64,000 nt of DNA from NCBI GenBank assembly GCA_963825505.1, contig CAWGTL010000004.1, positions 62,001 through 126,000 on the forward strand. The letters are read 5' to 3'. A model generated the notes under the pieces. The model was not told where the DNA came from. It saw nothing but the letters and a program-made list of their open reading frames with translations, and made no database searches. The position numbers were made by a program, and so were the translations under genes. Of the stretch, positions 32,984 through 40,706 are shown in pieces (position 1 is the first letter of the stretch; every line of letters starts with the position of its first letter). Origin of the DNA: JBBQSN01 sp963825505 (lineage in GTDB: Bacteria > Actinomycetota > Actinomycetes > Actinomycetales > CAWJMD01).

Positions 32984-34164
32984 AGGTGCTGGAGCAGGAA
33001 CCGCGCCACCTCCCGCTCCCAGCGGTCGGGGTCGGTGTTCCACTCCCGGCAGTGCCGGGCGTGCGGGAACGACACGAAGGTCACGAGGTCCGGACGGGCC
33101 TGGGCCAGCCGGCGGGACGGACCGGACGGGACGAACTCGTCGTCGTCGCTGTGCACGAGCAGGACGGGCAGCCGCAGCTCGGCGGCGCGGGTGACCCAGT
33201 CGAGGCGGCGCAGGTCGACCGGGGCGTCGGTGCCGACGACGCGACGCCAGGCCTTGTCGGCCATCATCATCAGCCCGAGCCGGCTGATCGGCAGCGGCAG
33301 CCGGTTCATCTGCGCGTGGTGCTCCAGCACGTCCTTCCAGTCGATCACCGGCGAGTCGAGCACGAGCGCCCGCACCCGGTCGGCGGTCCACGAACGGGAG
33401 ACGTGCTGCAGGACGATCGCTCCGCCCATCGACCACCCGAACAGCACCACCTGCGAGGCACCGTGCTCGAGCGCGTGCAGCACCGCGGCTTCGACGTCCT
33501 GCCACTCGGTGTCGCCGAGGCTGAGCCGGCCGCCGTCGGTGCTCGGGCCCTCGGGGTCGTTGCGGTAGCTGGGTACGAGGATCGGCATGCCCAGGCGGTT
33601 GAGCAGCGGCACCGCCCGCAGGCACTCCTCGCGGGTGGCGCCTCGACCGTGGACGAGGACCGCCCACACGTCGCGGCGCTTGACGTCCTTGGGCGGCGGG
33701 ACGTACCAGGTGGGCAGAGGCCCTGCGTCGGAGACGATCTCGACGTCCTCGTGGCGCAGGCCGAGGGCGGACGTAGGCGTGCCGGTGTAGTAGTACTGGT
33801 TCCAGCGCGCCGGGCCCGGGAGCAGCTTGCCCTGCTCGACCGCCTCGACCCGCCGGGTGACCGTCCCGGCGCGCAGGTCCTTCTCGAGGATCTCACCGAG
33901 CCGCACGTGGCCCTGACCGCGGCTGAGCCACAACCCGTACCGGCCCGGCGACGTGGTCTCCGGCGTCGCGGCGAGGGTGACCGTGCCCGCTCCGACGCTG
34001 CGCACCACGACGTCGTCGGCCTTGACCCGGTCGGGGGTGACCACCCGGCGGGCGAAGTACGCGGCCGCGCCGGAGACCGCTGCGCCGGCGACGACGACCG
34101 CTCCGCCGCCGACGGCCGCGCTGATCGCCGCAGCGCGCGCCACGGGGTGCTTGTGGGTGCTCAC
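32980..34164 (-). CDS. Alpha/beta hydrolase with N-terminal membrane anchor
   Basis: 394 aa. After a short start, AAAISAAVGGGAVVVAGAAV forms one hydrophobic segment (about 10-35), so the enzyme is probably membrane-anchored. The hydrolase domain (about 150-390) has VLVHGRGATREE, the nucleophile elbow FGWSMGGAIVL, the acid in LVHSDDDEFVP and the His in PHARHCREWN. The last motif and general layout resemble BAAT/peptidase-S9-type hydrolases; the substrate is unknown. The GTG start overlaps the DoxX stop and its stop overlaps the peroxiredoxin remnant's start, both GTGA, so the run is tightly coupled. Confidence 0.87.
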   Translation of the reverse strand: MSTHKHPVARAAAISAAVGGGAVVVAGAAVSGAAAYFARRVVTPDRVKADDVVVRSVGAGTVTLAATPETTSPGRYGLWLSRGQGHVRLGEILEKDLRAGTVTRRVEAVEQGKLLPGPARWNQYYYTGTPTSALGLRHEDVEIVSDAGPLPTWYVPPPKDVKRRDVWAVLVHGRGATREECLRAVPLLNRLGMPILVPSYRNDPEGPSTDGGRLSLGDTEWQDVEAAVLHALEHGASQVVLFGWSMGGAIVLQHVSRSWTADRVRALVLDSPVIDWKDVLEHHAQMNRLPLPISRLGLMMMADKAWRRVVGTDAPVDLRRLDWVTRAAELRLPVLLVHSDDDEFVPSGPSRRLAQARPDLVTFVSFPHARHCREWNTDPDRWEREVARFLLQHL

Positions 34165-34583
34165 CGGCGGCCCTCCGGAGCGGGTGCGTCGCCGGCGACG
34201 TCGAGCGCCCAGACGACCAGGGGCACCTGGAGCGGCAGCCGCGTGAGCGTGAGCACCTTCGTGCGGGTGCTCGCCCGGGGCGAGCGGACCGCGCGGGCGG
34301 CCATCGTCACGTTGCCCGGGAACACGCCGAGGAACAGCGCCGCGCTGGCGAGCGCACCGAGCCGGCGGGTGCGCGGGACGACCAGCGCCGCCGCGCAGGC
34401 GATCTCGGCCACGCCGGAGCCGTAGACCCATGGCCGTGGGGCACCGAGGCGCTTCGGGATGAGCGAGTCGTACGGCGCCGGGGCCACCAGGTGCAGCGCG
34501 CCGGCCACGCCGAGCACGCCGGCGAGCGCCCGCCAGCCCGGACGCCGCGGGCTGCGCTCGTTGCCGGTCACGGGACCGATCAT
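34161..34583 (-). CDS. DoxX-like small membrane protein
   Basis: 140 aa with four hydrophobic segments: WRALAGVLGVAGALHLV, YGSGVAEIACAAALVV, LGALASAALFLGVFPGNVTM and LPLQVPLVVWALDVAGD. The G-x-x-E (SGVAEIACA) in the second segment and FPGNVTMA before the third loop are typical of DoxX/DoxD-like proteins. In other actinobacteria DoxX-family proteins act in thiol/redox membrane complexes; a link here is not demonstrated. The ATG overlaps the ligC stop (ATGA) and its stop overlaps the hydrolase start. Confidence 0.82.
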   Translation of the reverse strand: MIGPVTGNERSPRRPGWRALAGVLGVAGALHLVAPAPYDSLIPKRLGAPRPWVYGSGVAEIACAAALVVPRTRRLGALASAALFLGVFPGNVTMAARAVRSPRASTRTKVLTLTRLPLQVPLVVWALDVAGDAPAPEGRR

Positions 34584-35665
34584 GTCACCCGGGTGCCGAG
34601 CACCTCGGCGAGGTCGAACGTGACGGGCCGCTCGAGCTGGTCGTAGGTGCAGCTCTCGGGGTCGCGGTCGGGGCGCCAGCGCACGAACTGCGCCACGTGC
34701 CGGAACCTGGCGCCCTCCATGTAGTCGTACTTCACCTCGAGCACCCGCTCCGGGCGCAGCGGGACGAACGACAGGTCCTTGCCGCCGTTCCACCGGCTGC
34801 CCTCGTTGCGGCGAGGGGTGCGCTCGCCGCCTGCGTGCGCCGCCCAGTTCCAGGGGTGGCCCTCGAGCTCGGTGACCAGCGGCTGGAGCTCGACCATGAG
34901 CTCCTTGCGCCGGGCCATCGAGAACGCGCCGCACACCCCCACCGACGACAGCACGCCGCGCTCGTCGAACAGCCCGAGCAGGAGCGAGCCCACGGCGTCC
35001 GGGCCGGACTTGTGCACCCGGTAGCCGGCGAGCACGCAGTCGGCGGTGCGCTCGTGCTTGATCTTCCACATGACGCGCTTGTCGGGCTGGTAGGCGATGT
35101 CGAGCGGCTTGGCGATCAGGCCGTCGAGCCCGGCGCCCTCGAACTGCTCGAACCAGCGCTGCGCCTCCTCGACGTCGCGGGTGAGCGGCGTGACGTGCAC
35201 GCGGGCGGAGGGGTCGGCGGCGGCCGGCCCGAGGGCCGCCTCCAACGCCGCCCGGCGCTCGTGCTGCGCCCGGCCGGTGAGGTCGTCGTCGCCGAGCGCG
35301 AGCAGGTCGAAGGCGACGAAGCTCGCGGGGGTCTGCTCGGCGAGCATCCGCACCCGGCTGTCGGCCGGGTGGATGCGCTGCTGCAGCGCCTCGAACTCCA
35401 GCCGGTTGCCGGCGGTGTCGGCGACGATGATCTCGCCGTCGACCACCGCACGGTCCGGGAAGTGCTCGAGCACGGCGGCGACGACGTCGGGGAAGTAGCG
35501 CGTGAGCGGCTTCTCGTTGCGGCTGCCGATCACGACCTCGTCGCCGTCGCGGAAGACGATCGAACGGAAGCCGTCCCACTTGGGCTCGTACATCATGTCC
35601 GGCGGGATCGCCTTGACCGGCTTGGCCAGCATGGGTTTCACGGGCGGCATGACGGGCAGGTCCAT
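34580..35665 (-). CDS. ligC: ATP-dependent DNA ligase, LigC type
   Basis: 361 aa. Begins MDLPVMPPVKPMLAKPVKAI, almost as in M. tuberculosis LigC. Motif I YEPKWDGFR carries the adenylated Lys29; further ligase motifs are SRNEKPLTRYFP, VVDGEIIV, FVAFDLLALGDDD, GAGLDGLIAKP and MWKIKHERTADCV, with the OB domain in the last third (about 235-355). Mycobacterial LigC enzymes act in repair, with gap-filling polymerases of the LigD-Pol type. ATG 35665 is the family start. It heads the ligC-DoxX-hydrolase-peroxiredoxin operon, and a LigD-type polymerase gene lies 3 kb away on the same strand. Confidence 0.93.
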   Translation of the reverse strand: MDLPVMPPVKPMLAKPVKAIPPDMMYEPKWDGFRSIVFRDGDEVVIGSRNEKPLTRYFPDVVAAVLEHFPDRAVVDGEIIVADTAGNRLEFEALQQRIHPADSRVRMLAEQTPASFVAFDLLALGDDDLTGRAQHERRAALEAALGPAAADPSARVHVTPLTRDVEEAQRWFEQFEGAGLDGLIAKPLDIAYQPDKRVMWKIKHERTADCVLAGYRVHKSGPDAVGSLLLGLFDERGVLSSVGVCGAFSMARRKELMVELQPLVTELEGHPWNWAAHAGGERTPRRNEGSRWNGGKDLSFVPLRPERVLEVKYDYMEGARFRHVAQFVRWRPDRDPESCTYDQLERPVTFDLAEVLGTRVT

Positions 35666-35769
35666 GCCGCCAGTCTGCCCGTCCGGGCCGACGGTGCGGG
35701 TCCGGAGCCGGTGGATCTTGCGACGACGGCAGGCGACGGCCGACACGGGGTCCACGCTCAGGGGACCCA

Positions 35770-36270
35770 GGGGCGTCGAGACCGCCGTCGTGTCCTTCCA
35801 GCAGGACGCCGGGGTGAACCACGACCCCGAGACCGACCGACCCGGTGACGGGCTACCCGGACGCCTGCGCCGCCGGCACGCTGGGTGTGGTCTGCGCGAC
35901 GTCCGACGAGACGGGCAGCTGGGGCTACGACGACGTCGCCGGTCTCCCGGAGATCAAGGACCTGGAGATCGTGGTGCTCGACCAGCCGATCGCGCTGCCG
36001 GAGCACGGGTCGCTCGCCGAGGTCGGTTTCCCCGACGGCCTCGACACCGGCGGGGGCTGCAGGACGTGGTGTCCACGGCCAGCGGCTACGGCCTGTCGTA
36101 CGGCGGCTACACCTCGAACGACGTCGTGGCCGTCCCCTCGTTCGGCCTGAACTCCTACGGCCGCGCGACGGACTTCAGCTACCGCGTCGACACCCCGGGC
36201 CGCGCACGACTGGATCCGCTCGGTCGTCGGTGACGCGGCGTTCGCCCAGATCGAGGTCGTCGGGCGCTGA
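35770..36270 (+). pseudogene. Decayed trypsin-like (S1) serine protease
   Basis: At least three frames must be joined: VETAVVSFQQDAGVNHDP (35777-35835), TGYPDACAAG through DLEIVVLDQPIALPEHGSLA (35845-36060), GLQDVVSTASGYGLSYGGY and onward (36057-36200), and lastly AHDWIRSVVGDAAFAQIEVV with stop TGA 36268-36270. The order and the segment LEIVVLDQP (catalytic Asp region) resemble secreted S1 proteases of actinobacteria. The N-terminal signal peptide, the catalytic-His block and the GDSGGP serine block are absent. With both ends lost and several shifts this is a true relic rather than a single sequencing error. Family assignment is moderate. Confidence 0.65.
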
Positions 36271-36338
36271 GAACCGGTTCCACCACCACGCAGCGCCCTG
36301 CCGGACCGTCGGTCCGGCGGGGCGTCCTGCTTGCGGCC

Positions 36339-36902
36339 TCAGGTGTTGCGGTTGATCGTCGCCGGCGCGGCGAGCATCTGCTTGACGCGGGCGTCGAAGT
36401 CCTTCATCACGAAGCCCTTCGTGTCCACCTTGCGACCATCAGGTAGGGCCCACGTCCCGTGCCGGATGTCCCAGTTCGTGTCGCGGCCCAGGGCGTGCAG
36501 GATGGACGCGACGAGCCGCTGGTAGGCGTCCAGCTGCTGGGCCGGCCACGGACCGCCCTTGCCCGCGTTCTCGGCCTCGATCCCGAGGAAGTGGGTGTTG
36601 CCGGCCCGGACGCCCTTCCAGTGACCGGTACCGGCGTGGAAGGCGCGACCCTCGGTGACCAGGTAGATCGTGCCCGACCGGCCGAGGCCGAAGTTGCACA
36701 GCGGACCGCTCAGCCCCGGTCGCCCCTTGGTGACGACCCCCAGGCTCGGGTAGTCGCCGGGGGCGGAGTCGGGGGTGGCGGTGTGGTGCATCATCACGCC
36801 GAGGACCTGACCCATCGGGCCGTGCCCGCCGACCCAGGCGGCCTTCACCGGGAAGCCGGTGCGCTCGGCGATGACCGTCAGCTGGCTGCGTGTCATCCCC
36901 AT
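36339..36902 (-). CDS. Endolysin-like N-acetylmuramoyl-L-alanine amidase (Amidase_2)
   Basis: 187 aa made up almost wholly of an Amidase_2/PGRP domain, a zinc enzyme that cuts the bond between MurNAc and the stem peptide. Zinc-ligand candidates are His39/His40 in MMHHTAT, His148 in DIRHGTW and Asp160 in GRKVDTKGF. The last block resembles actinophage lysins, where GRK-D follows a second metal His. There is no signal peptide, membrane segment or cell-wall-binding domain, so export would need a holin or lysis. The ATG overlaps the stop of the small acidic gene (TGATG). It may be a domesticated phage lysin; no other phage gene is nearby. Confidence 0.87.
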   Translation of the reverse strand: MGMTRSQLTVIAERTGFPVKAAWVGGHGPMGQVLGVMMHHTATPDSAPGDYPSLGVVTKGRPGLSGPLCNFGLGRSGTIYLVTEGRAFHAGTGHWKGVRAGNTHFLGIEAENAGKGGPWPAQQLDAYQRLVASILHALGRDTNWDIRHGTWALPDGRKVDTKGFVMKDFDARVKQMLAAPATINRNT

Positions 36903-37108
36903 CAGGAGTCACCGCCCCGGAACGACTGCTCGCCGGTCTCCGCGGCCCACCCCTGGTCGTCGTCGGGCGCGTCCCGCTGCGTCCCGTCCGCGACCTCGAC
37001 GACCATCTCGGCGACCGTGTCGTCGTCGAGGTAGTCGTCGTCGCCGAACTCGGCCGCCCTCCAGTCGGGGGCGTCGTCCTCGGACGGCTCCTGCCAGGGC
37101 TCTGACAT
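36902..37108 (-). CDS. Small acidic hypothetical protein
   Basis: 68 aa, strongly acidic: about a third of residues are Asp or Glu, including the run EFGDDDYLDDDTVAEM. No family recognised and no membrane segment. GAGGTG eight bases before ATG 37108 is a good ribosome-binding site, and its TGA shares bases with the amidase ATG, so the two are translated together. Such size and charge would suit a DNA-mimic or an inhibitor/partner of the amidase, but nothing in the sequence proves it. Confidence 0.65.
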   Translation of the reverse strand: MSEPWQEPSEDDAPDWRAAEFGDDDYLDDDTVAEMVVEVADGTQRDAPDDDQGWAAETGEQSFRGGDS

Positions 37109-37244
37109 CCCGGTTCACCTCACAGCGCGGCTGCCCGCGATCGACGTGGTGGTCCCAGGATGCTCCTCCTGATCCCACGCCATCGCCAGCCTCTTCGCGA
37201 AAGTAGTTGCGACAGCGCCCGACTCGGCCCGATGTGGTCAAGCA

Positions 37245-37260
37245 CCGCACCTTGGTGCGG
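37245..37260 (-). terminator. Hairpin between the acidic-protein gene and its upstream neighbour
   Basis: CCGCACC-TT-GGTGCGG, extendable by CAAG/CTTG with a two-base bulge (37239-37264). It lies about 30 bases beyond the stop of the minus-strand gene at 37291-37815 and 137 bases before the acidic-protein start. No T-tract. It probably terminates the upstream gene; the rest of this 182-base gap shows nothing I can name. Confidence 0.5.
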
Positions 37261-37290
37261 CTTGTCAGGATTGTTCCCGCGCGCGCCGGC

Positions 37291-37815
37291 TCAGCCGAGG
37301 AAGGTCGTCCCCGCGTAGACGTGCAGCACGGGCACGCCGAGCCGCTCGCGGGCGCGCGAGGCCCAGTCGGTGTGGAACGTGTCCTCCACCGCGTGCGGGC
37401 GGGTGACCACCACGACCTCACGGGCGCGGTGCGCGGCGACGGCCTGCTCGAGGGCGGGCAGCGGGTCGTCCTCGGTGACCTCGCCGTCGGCCTCGGCGCC
37501 GGCGGCGCGCAGCGCGGCCAGCGACCCGGACAGCGCCTGCTGCGCGCCGGCCCGGGCCGTGGCGGGGTCGGGCTCGTGCCGCAGCTCGTCGACCGCCGCG
37601 CGCAGGTCGAACAGGCTGAGGTGGTCGAGCACGTCGACGAGCAGGTTGCGCTCGGTGTCGGCGGGCACCAGCACCCGGTAGGCGAGGGTGTCGTCGGGGT
37701 GGAGCGCCGTGATCCGCGCGGCGTCGTCGTCCCCGAGCGCCTCCTCCGTGAGCACGACCACCAGGTCGCTGTCGGGCACCACGTCGCCGTCGGGCACCAG
37801 GTCGCTGTCCGTCAT
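37291..37815 (-). CDS. Hypothetical protein, Rossmann-like/indel of universal-stress type
   Basis: 174 aa. The C-terminal half alternates strands and helices (REVVVVTRPHAVEDTFHTDW then GVPVLHVYAGTTFLG), a pattern seen in actinobacterial proteins with a universal-stress-like or HUP-like fold. The N-terminus is a short acidic repeat, DSDLVPDGDVVPDSDLVVV, from an imperfect 18-bp DNA duplication. No catalytic motif is recognised and no signal peptide or membrane segment is present. It is a single gene, separated from the lipoprotein gene by 20 bases and followed by a hairpin. Confidence 0.65.
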   Translation of the reverse strand: MTDSDLVPDGDVVPDSDLVVVLTEEALGDDDAARITALHPDDTLAYRVLVPADTERNLLVDVLDHLSLFDLRAAVDELRHEPDPATARAGAQQALSGSLAALRAAGAEADGEVTEDDPLPALEQAVAAHRAREVVVVTRPHAVEDTFHTDWASRARERLGVPVLHVYAGTTFLG

Positions 37816-37835
37816 GGCGCCAGGCTATCCACCCC

Positions 37836-38639
37836 TCAGCCGACCTCGAACGGCACCGCCGTCGTGGCCCACGGCCCGGCCGCGCCGGTCTGCGGCACGA
37901 CGGCCACCGTGATCACGTGCTTCCCGGACGGCAGGCCGTCCTCCAGGGCGGCGCTCACCTTCACCTGGTCACCGTCGATCCCCTCGACCAGCGAGCCCGG
38001 CAGCAGCGTCGTGCCGTCGAGGACGGCGACGACCTCGCCGCCGGCCGGGAGGGTGACGGTGACCATCTCGTCGGGCTGCGCGGCGGTCGGGTCGGTGGGC
38101 GCCAGCACCTCGGGCGGCGGCGAGCTGAAGGTCTCGACCCGGGGCGGCCCCTCACCGCGCGTCACCAGCCAGGAGTGCGCGTTCCACGACGTCGTGCCCT
38201 CCGCCTCGACCTCGCCGGCGTACGTGACGAGCCACGAACCGCCGTTGCCCGGCACCGGGACCGCCGAGCGCTCCAGCCCCGGCTGGGCGAAGGTCGCCAT
38301 CCCCTCGGACAGGCCGGGCATCAGTGTCTCGATACCGCCCATCGCCTCGACGGCGGTGAGCGAGAGCGGGCCGAGCCCGGCGAGCACCTGCTCGCCGTCT
38401 CCCGTGGCGATGGTGGCCAGCCAGGCGTCGACGGTCGCCATCGCCTCCTCGGCGTCCTCCGGCGCGGGGGCGCCCGGCTCGGCGGTGGTCGGCGAGGGGT
38501 CGGGCGACGGGGCGGTGGTGGTGGATGGGGACGACGCGCTCGGGGGCGTGGTCGTCGGCGCGTCCTGGCCACACCCCGCCACCAGCAGGAGCCCGACGGC
38601 CAGCACCGCGGCGAGGACGGGACGTGGGGCTGCGTGCAC
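37836..38639 (-). CDS. Putative lipoprotein
   Basis: 267 aa. GTG 38639 with GGAGG five bases upstream gives a clear lipoprotein signal peptide: VLAAVLAVGLLLVAGCGQ, lipobox LVAGC. A low-complexity Ser/Thr/Pro/Ala linker (about 27-65) follows, then a folded domain. The second half has beta-rich segments (MVTVTLPAGGEVVAVLDGTT and GKHVITVAVVPQTG) that look like an immunoglobulin-like domain. No enzymatic motif. Expected on the outer face of the membrane. Function unknown. Confidence 0.78.
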   Translation of the reverse strand: MHAAPRPVLAAVLAVGLLLVAGCGQDAPTTTPPSASSPSTTTAPSPDPSPTTAEPGAPAPEDAEEAMATVDAWLATIATGDGEQVLAGLGPLSLTAVEAMGGIETLMPGLSEGMATFAQPGLERSAVPVPGNGGSWLVTYAGEVEAEGTTSWNAHSWLVTRGEGPPRVETFSSPPPEVLAPTDPTAAQPDEMVTVTLPAGGEVVAVLDGTTLLPGSLVEGIDGDQVKVSAALEDGLPSGKHVITVAVVPQTGAAGPWATTAVPFEVG

Positions 38640-38701
38640 GGGGACCTCCGGGTCGGTGGTGGGTCTCTCCTGCGTAGGACGCAGCGGGACCCCGGGTCGT
38701 T

Positions 38702-39787
38702 TCACGGAGCGTCGATGCGGTTGCCGTCGTCGTCCCAGTGGCTGGCCACCTTCTTGCTCGGCTGCACCCGCGGCGGCTCGCCGGGCTGCTTGGGGTAGTC
38801 GGGGGGCCAGTTCAGCTCACCGCCGGGGAGCGACTCCCACAGAGCCAGGAGCGGCTCGATCGAGAACGCCTCGTCGTCCATCCCCGCCCACGGGTCGCCC
38901 CCGGACAGGTACTCCGGCACCGACCGCAGGTGGAAACCACGGGGGTCGTCGACCTGCGCGAGGTCCGGCCACGACATCGGCGTGCTGACCGGCGCACCGG
39001 GGCGGGCGCGGATGCTCCACGCGCTCGCGATCGTCCGGTCGCGCAGGTTCTGGTTGTAGTCCAGGAACAGGCGGGTGCCGCGCTCCTCCTTCCACCACGC
39101 CGTCGTCACGCCCCCGTCGCGGCGCTCGAGCTCGCGACCGAGCCCGATCGCGGCGTGCCGGACCTCGTCGAAGGTCCACCGCGGCTGGATCCGCACGTAG
39201 ACGTGGATGCCCCTGTTGCCGCTGGTCTTGGGGTACCCGCGCAGCCCGAGCTCCTCGAGCAGCTCGCGGGTGACGTCGGCGACCCGCTGCGCGTCGGCGA
39301 ACGAGGTGCCGGGCTGCGGGTCGAGGTCGATGCGGAGCTCGTCCGGGTGGTCGACGTCGGGCCGCCGCACCGGCCAGGGGTGGAAGGTCAGCGCACCCAT
39401 CTGCGCGGCCCAGACCAGCGAGGCGGGCTCGGTCGGGCAGAGCTCGTCGGCCGTGCGCCCGCTGGGGAAGGTGATGCGCACCGTCTCGACGAAGTCGGGC
39501 GCTCCCCGGGGAAGCCGCTTCTGGTAGAAGCCGTCCGCGTCACGGTCCTGCGGGCCGGTCGCCAGCCGCATCCCCTCGCGCCACCCGTCGGGCCAGCGCT
39601 CCATCGCGGTGGGCCGCTGCCCGATGCTGCCCATCATCACCTCGCCGACGGCGGCGAAGTACTCGCACACCTCGAGCTTGGTGACCGCCGCCGTCCGGTC
39701 GGTCTCCTCGAAGACCACGCGGTCCGGGCTCGACACCCTCACCTCTCGCTCGCCGACGGCCACCTGCGCCGCCACGCTCTTCGCCAT
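38702..39787 (-). CDS. LigD-type polymerase/primase (PolDom) protein
   Basis: 361 aa, the AEP-superfamily polymerase domain of LigD as a stand-alone protein. Motif I ELRIDLDPQPGTSF carries catalytic Asp154 and Asp156; SGNRGIHVYVRI is the downstream His-containing motif; the family start VSSPDRVVFEE and GFYQKRLPRGAPDFV are present. These enzymes fill gaps and add ribonucleotides in end joining and base-excision repair. ATG 39787 precedes the conserved block. There is no ligase or nuclease domain attached. It lies near ligC, as M. tuberculosis Rv3730c lies beside ligC. Divergent from msrB across 66 bases. Confidence 0.92.
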   Translation of the reverse strand: MAKSVAAQVAVGEREVRVSSPDRVVFEETDRTAAVTKLEVCEYFAAVGEVMMGSIGQRPTAMERWPDGWREGMRLATGPQDRDADGFYQKRLPRGAPDFVETVRITFPSGRTADELCPTEPASLVWAAQMGALTFHPWPVRRPDVDHPDELRIDLDPQPGTSFADAQRVADVTRELLEELGLRGYPKTSGNRGIHVYVRIQPRWTFDEVRHAAIGLGRELERRDGGVTTAWWKEERGTRLFLDYNQNLRDRTIASAWSIRARPGAPVSTPMSWPDLAQVDDPRGFHLRSVPEYLSGGDPWAGMDDEAFSIEPLLALWESLPGGELNWPPDYPKQPGEPPRVQPSKKVASHWDDDGNRIDAP

Positions 39788-39853
39788 CCGCGCCTCCGCC
39801 CCTCGTGGGTCGCCGAGGGGCACGCTACCGGGGGGTCGTGCGAGGCTGGGGGC

Positions 39854-40273
39854 ATGGAATCCACCGGGCGGGAGTACCGCGTCAGCAAGTCCGACGAGCA
39901 GTGGCGGGAGGAGCTGTCGGCGCAGGAGTACCAGGTGCTGCGCCAGGCCGGCACCGAGCGCCCGGGCAGCAGCCCGATCGAGCACGACACGACCGTCGCC
40001 GCCTACTCGTGCCGCGCCTGCGGCACCGAGCTGTTCCGCAGCGAGACCAAGTTCGACGCGCACTGCGGCTGGCCGGCGTTCTACGCCCCGCTGGCCGAGG
40101 ACCGGGTCGAGTACATCGAGGACTTCTCCATGGGCACCAAGCGCGTCGAGGTGCGCTGCGCCACCTGCGGCTCCCACCTCGGGCACGTGTTCGAGGGCGA
40201 GGGGTTCGACACCCCGACGGACCAGCGGTTCTGCATCAACGGCATCGCGCTCACCCAGGTCCCGGATGCCTGA
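39854..40273 (+). CDS. msrB: Peptide methionine-(R)-sulfoxide reductase MsrB
   Basis: 139 aa. Reduces Met-R-sulfoxide in proteins. The catalytic motif RFCING has Cys127; the two zinc-binding CXXC pairs are CRACG and CATCG; CGWPAFYAPL and GSHLGHVFEGEG are family blocks. ATG 39854 gives the normal cytoplasmic length; no signal peptide. The stop overlaps the GNAT gene by eight bases. Confidence 0.96.
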   Translation: MESTGREYRVSKSDEQWREELSAQEYQVLRQAGTERPGSSPIEHDTTVAAYSCRACGTELFRSETKFDAHCGWPAFYAPLAEDRVEYIEDFSMGTKRVEVRCATCGSHLGHVFEGEGFDTPTDQRFCINGIALTQVPDA

Positions 40274-40706
40274 GGTCCGTCGCGTCTGCGCCGCAGAGCT
40301 CGATGCCCGGACGCTGCACGACCTGCTGCGCCTGCGCGTCGACGTGTTCGTCGTCGAGCAGGAGTGCCCCTACCCGGAGATCGACGGCCGGGACCTCGAG
40401 CCCGGCACGGAGCACTGGTGGACGGCCGACGACGGCGGCCCCACGTCGTACCTGCGGCTGCTGGCCGAGCCGGACGGCTCCGGACGGGTCGGTCGCGTGG
40501 TGACGCGCAAGGACGCACGAGGGCAGGGCCTCGGCGGGCTGCTGATGGACCGCGTCGTCGACGAGCACGGGCAGCGCCCGCTGGTGCTCGATGCGCAGAC
40601 GTACGTCCAGAAGTTCTACGCAGCAAGGGGTTTCGAGGTCGTCGGCGACGAGTACCTCGACGACGGCATCCCGCACGTGCCGATGCGGCGTGAGCCGGCG
40701 TCGTGA
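40266..40706 (+). CDS. GNAT N-acetyltransferase (ElaA-like)
   Basis: 146 aa. Matches ElaA-like GNATs: LHDLLRLRVDVFVVEQECPY (signature near residue 15-35), then YLRLLAEP and the acetyl-CoA loop RVVTRKDARGQGLGGLLM, and QTYVQKFYAARGFEVVGDEYL near the end. The acceptor is unknown. The start lies inside the msrB end and its stop overlaps the serine hydrolase start, so three genes are coupled. Confidence 0.9.
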   Translation: MPEVRRVCAAELDARTLHDLLRLRVDVFVVEQECPYPEIDGRDLEPGTEHWWTADDGGPTSYLRLLAEPDGSGRVGRVVTRKDARGQGLGGLLMDRVVDEHGQRPLVLDAQTYVQKFYAARGFEVVGDEYLDDGIPHVPMRREPAS

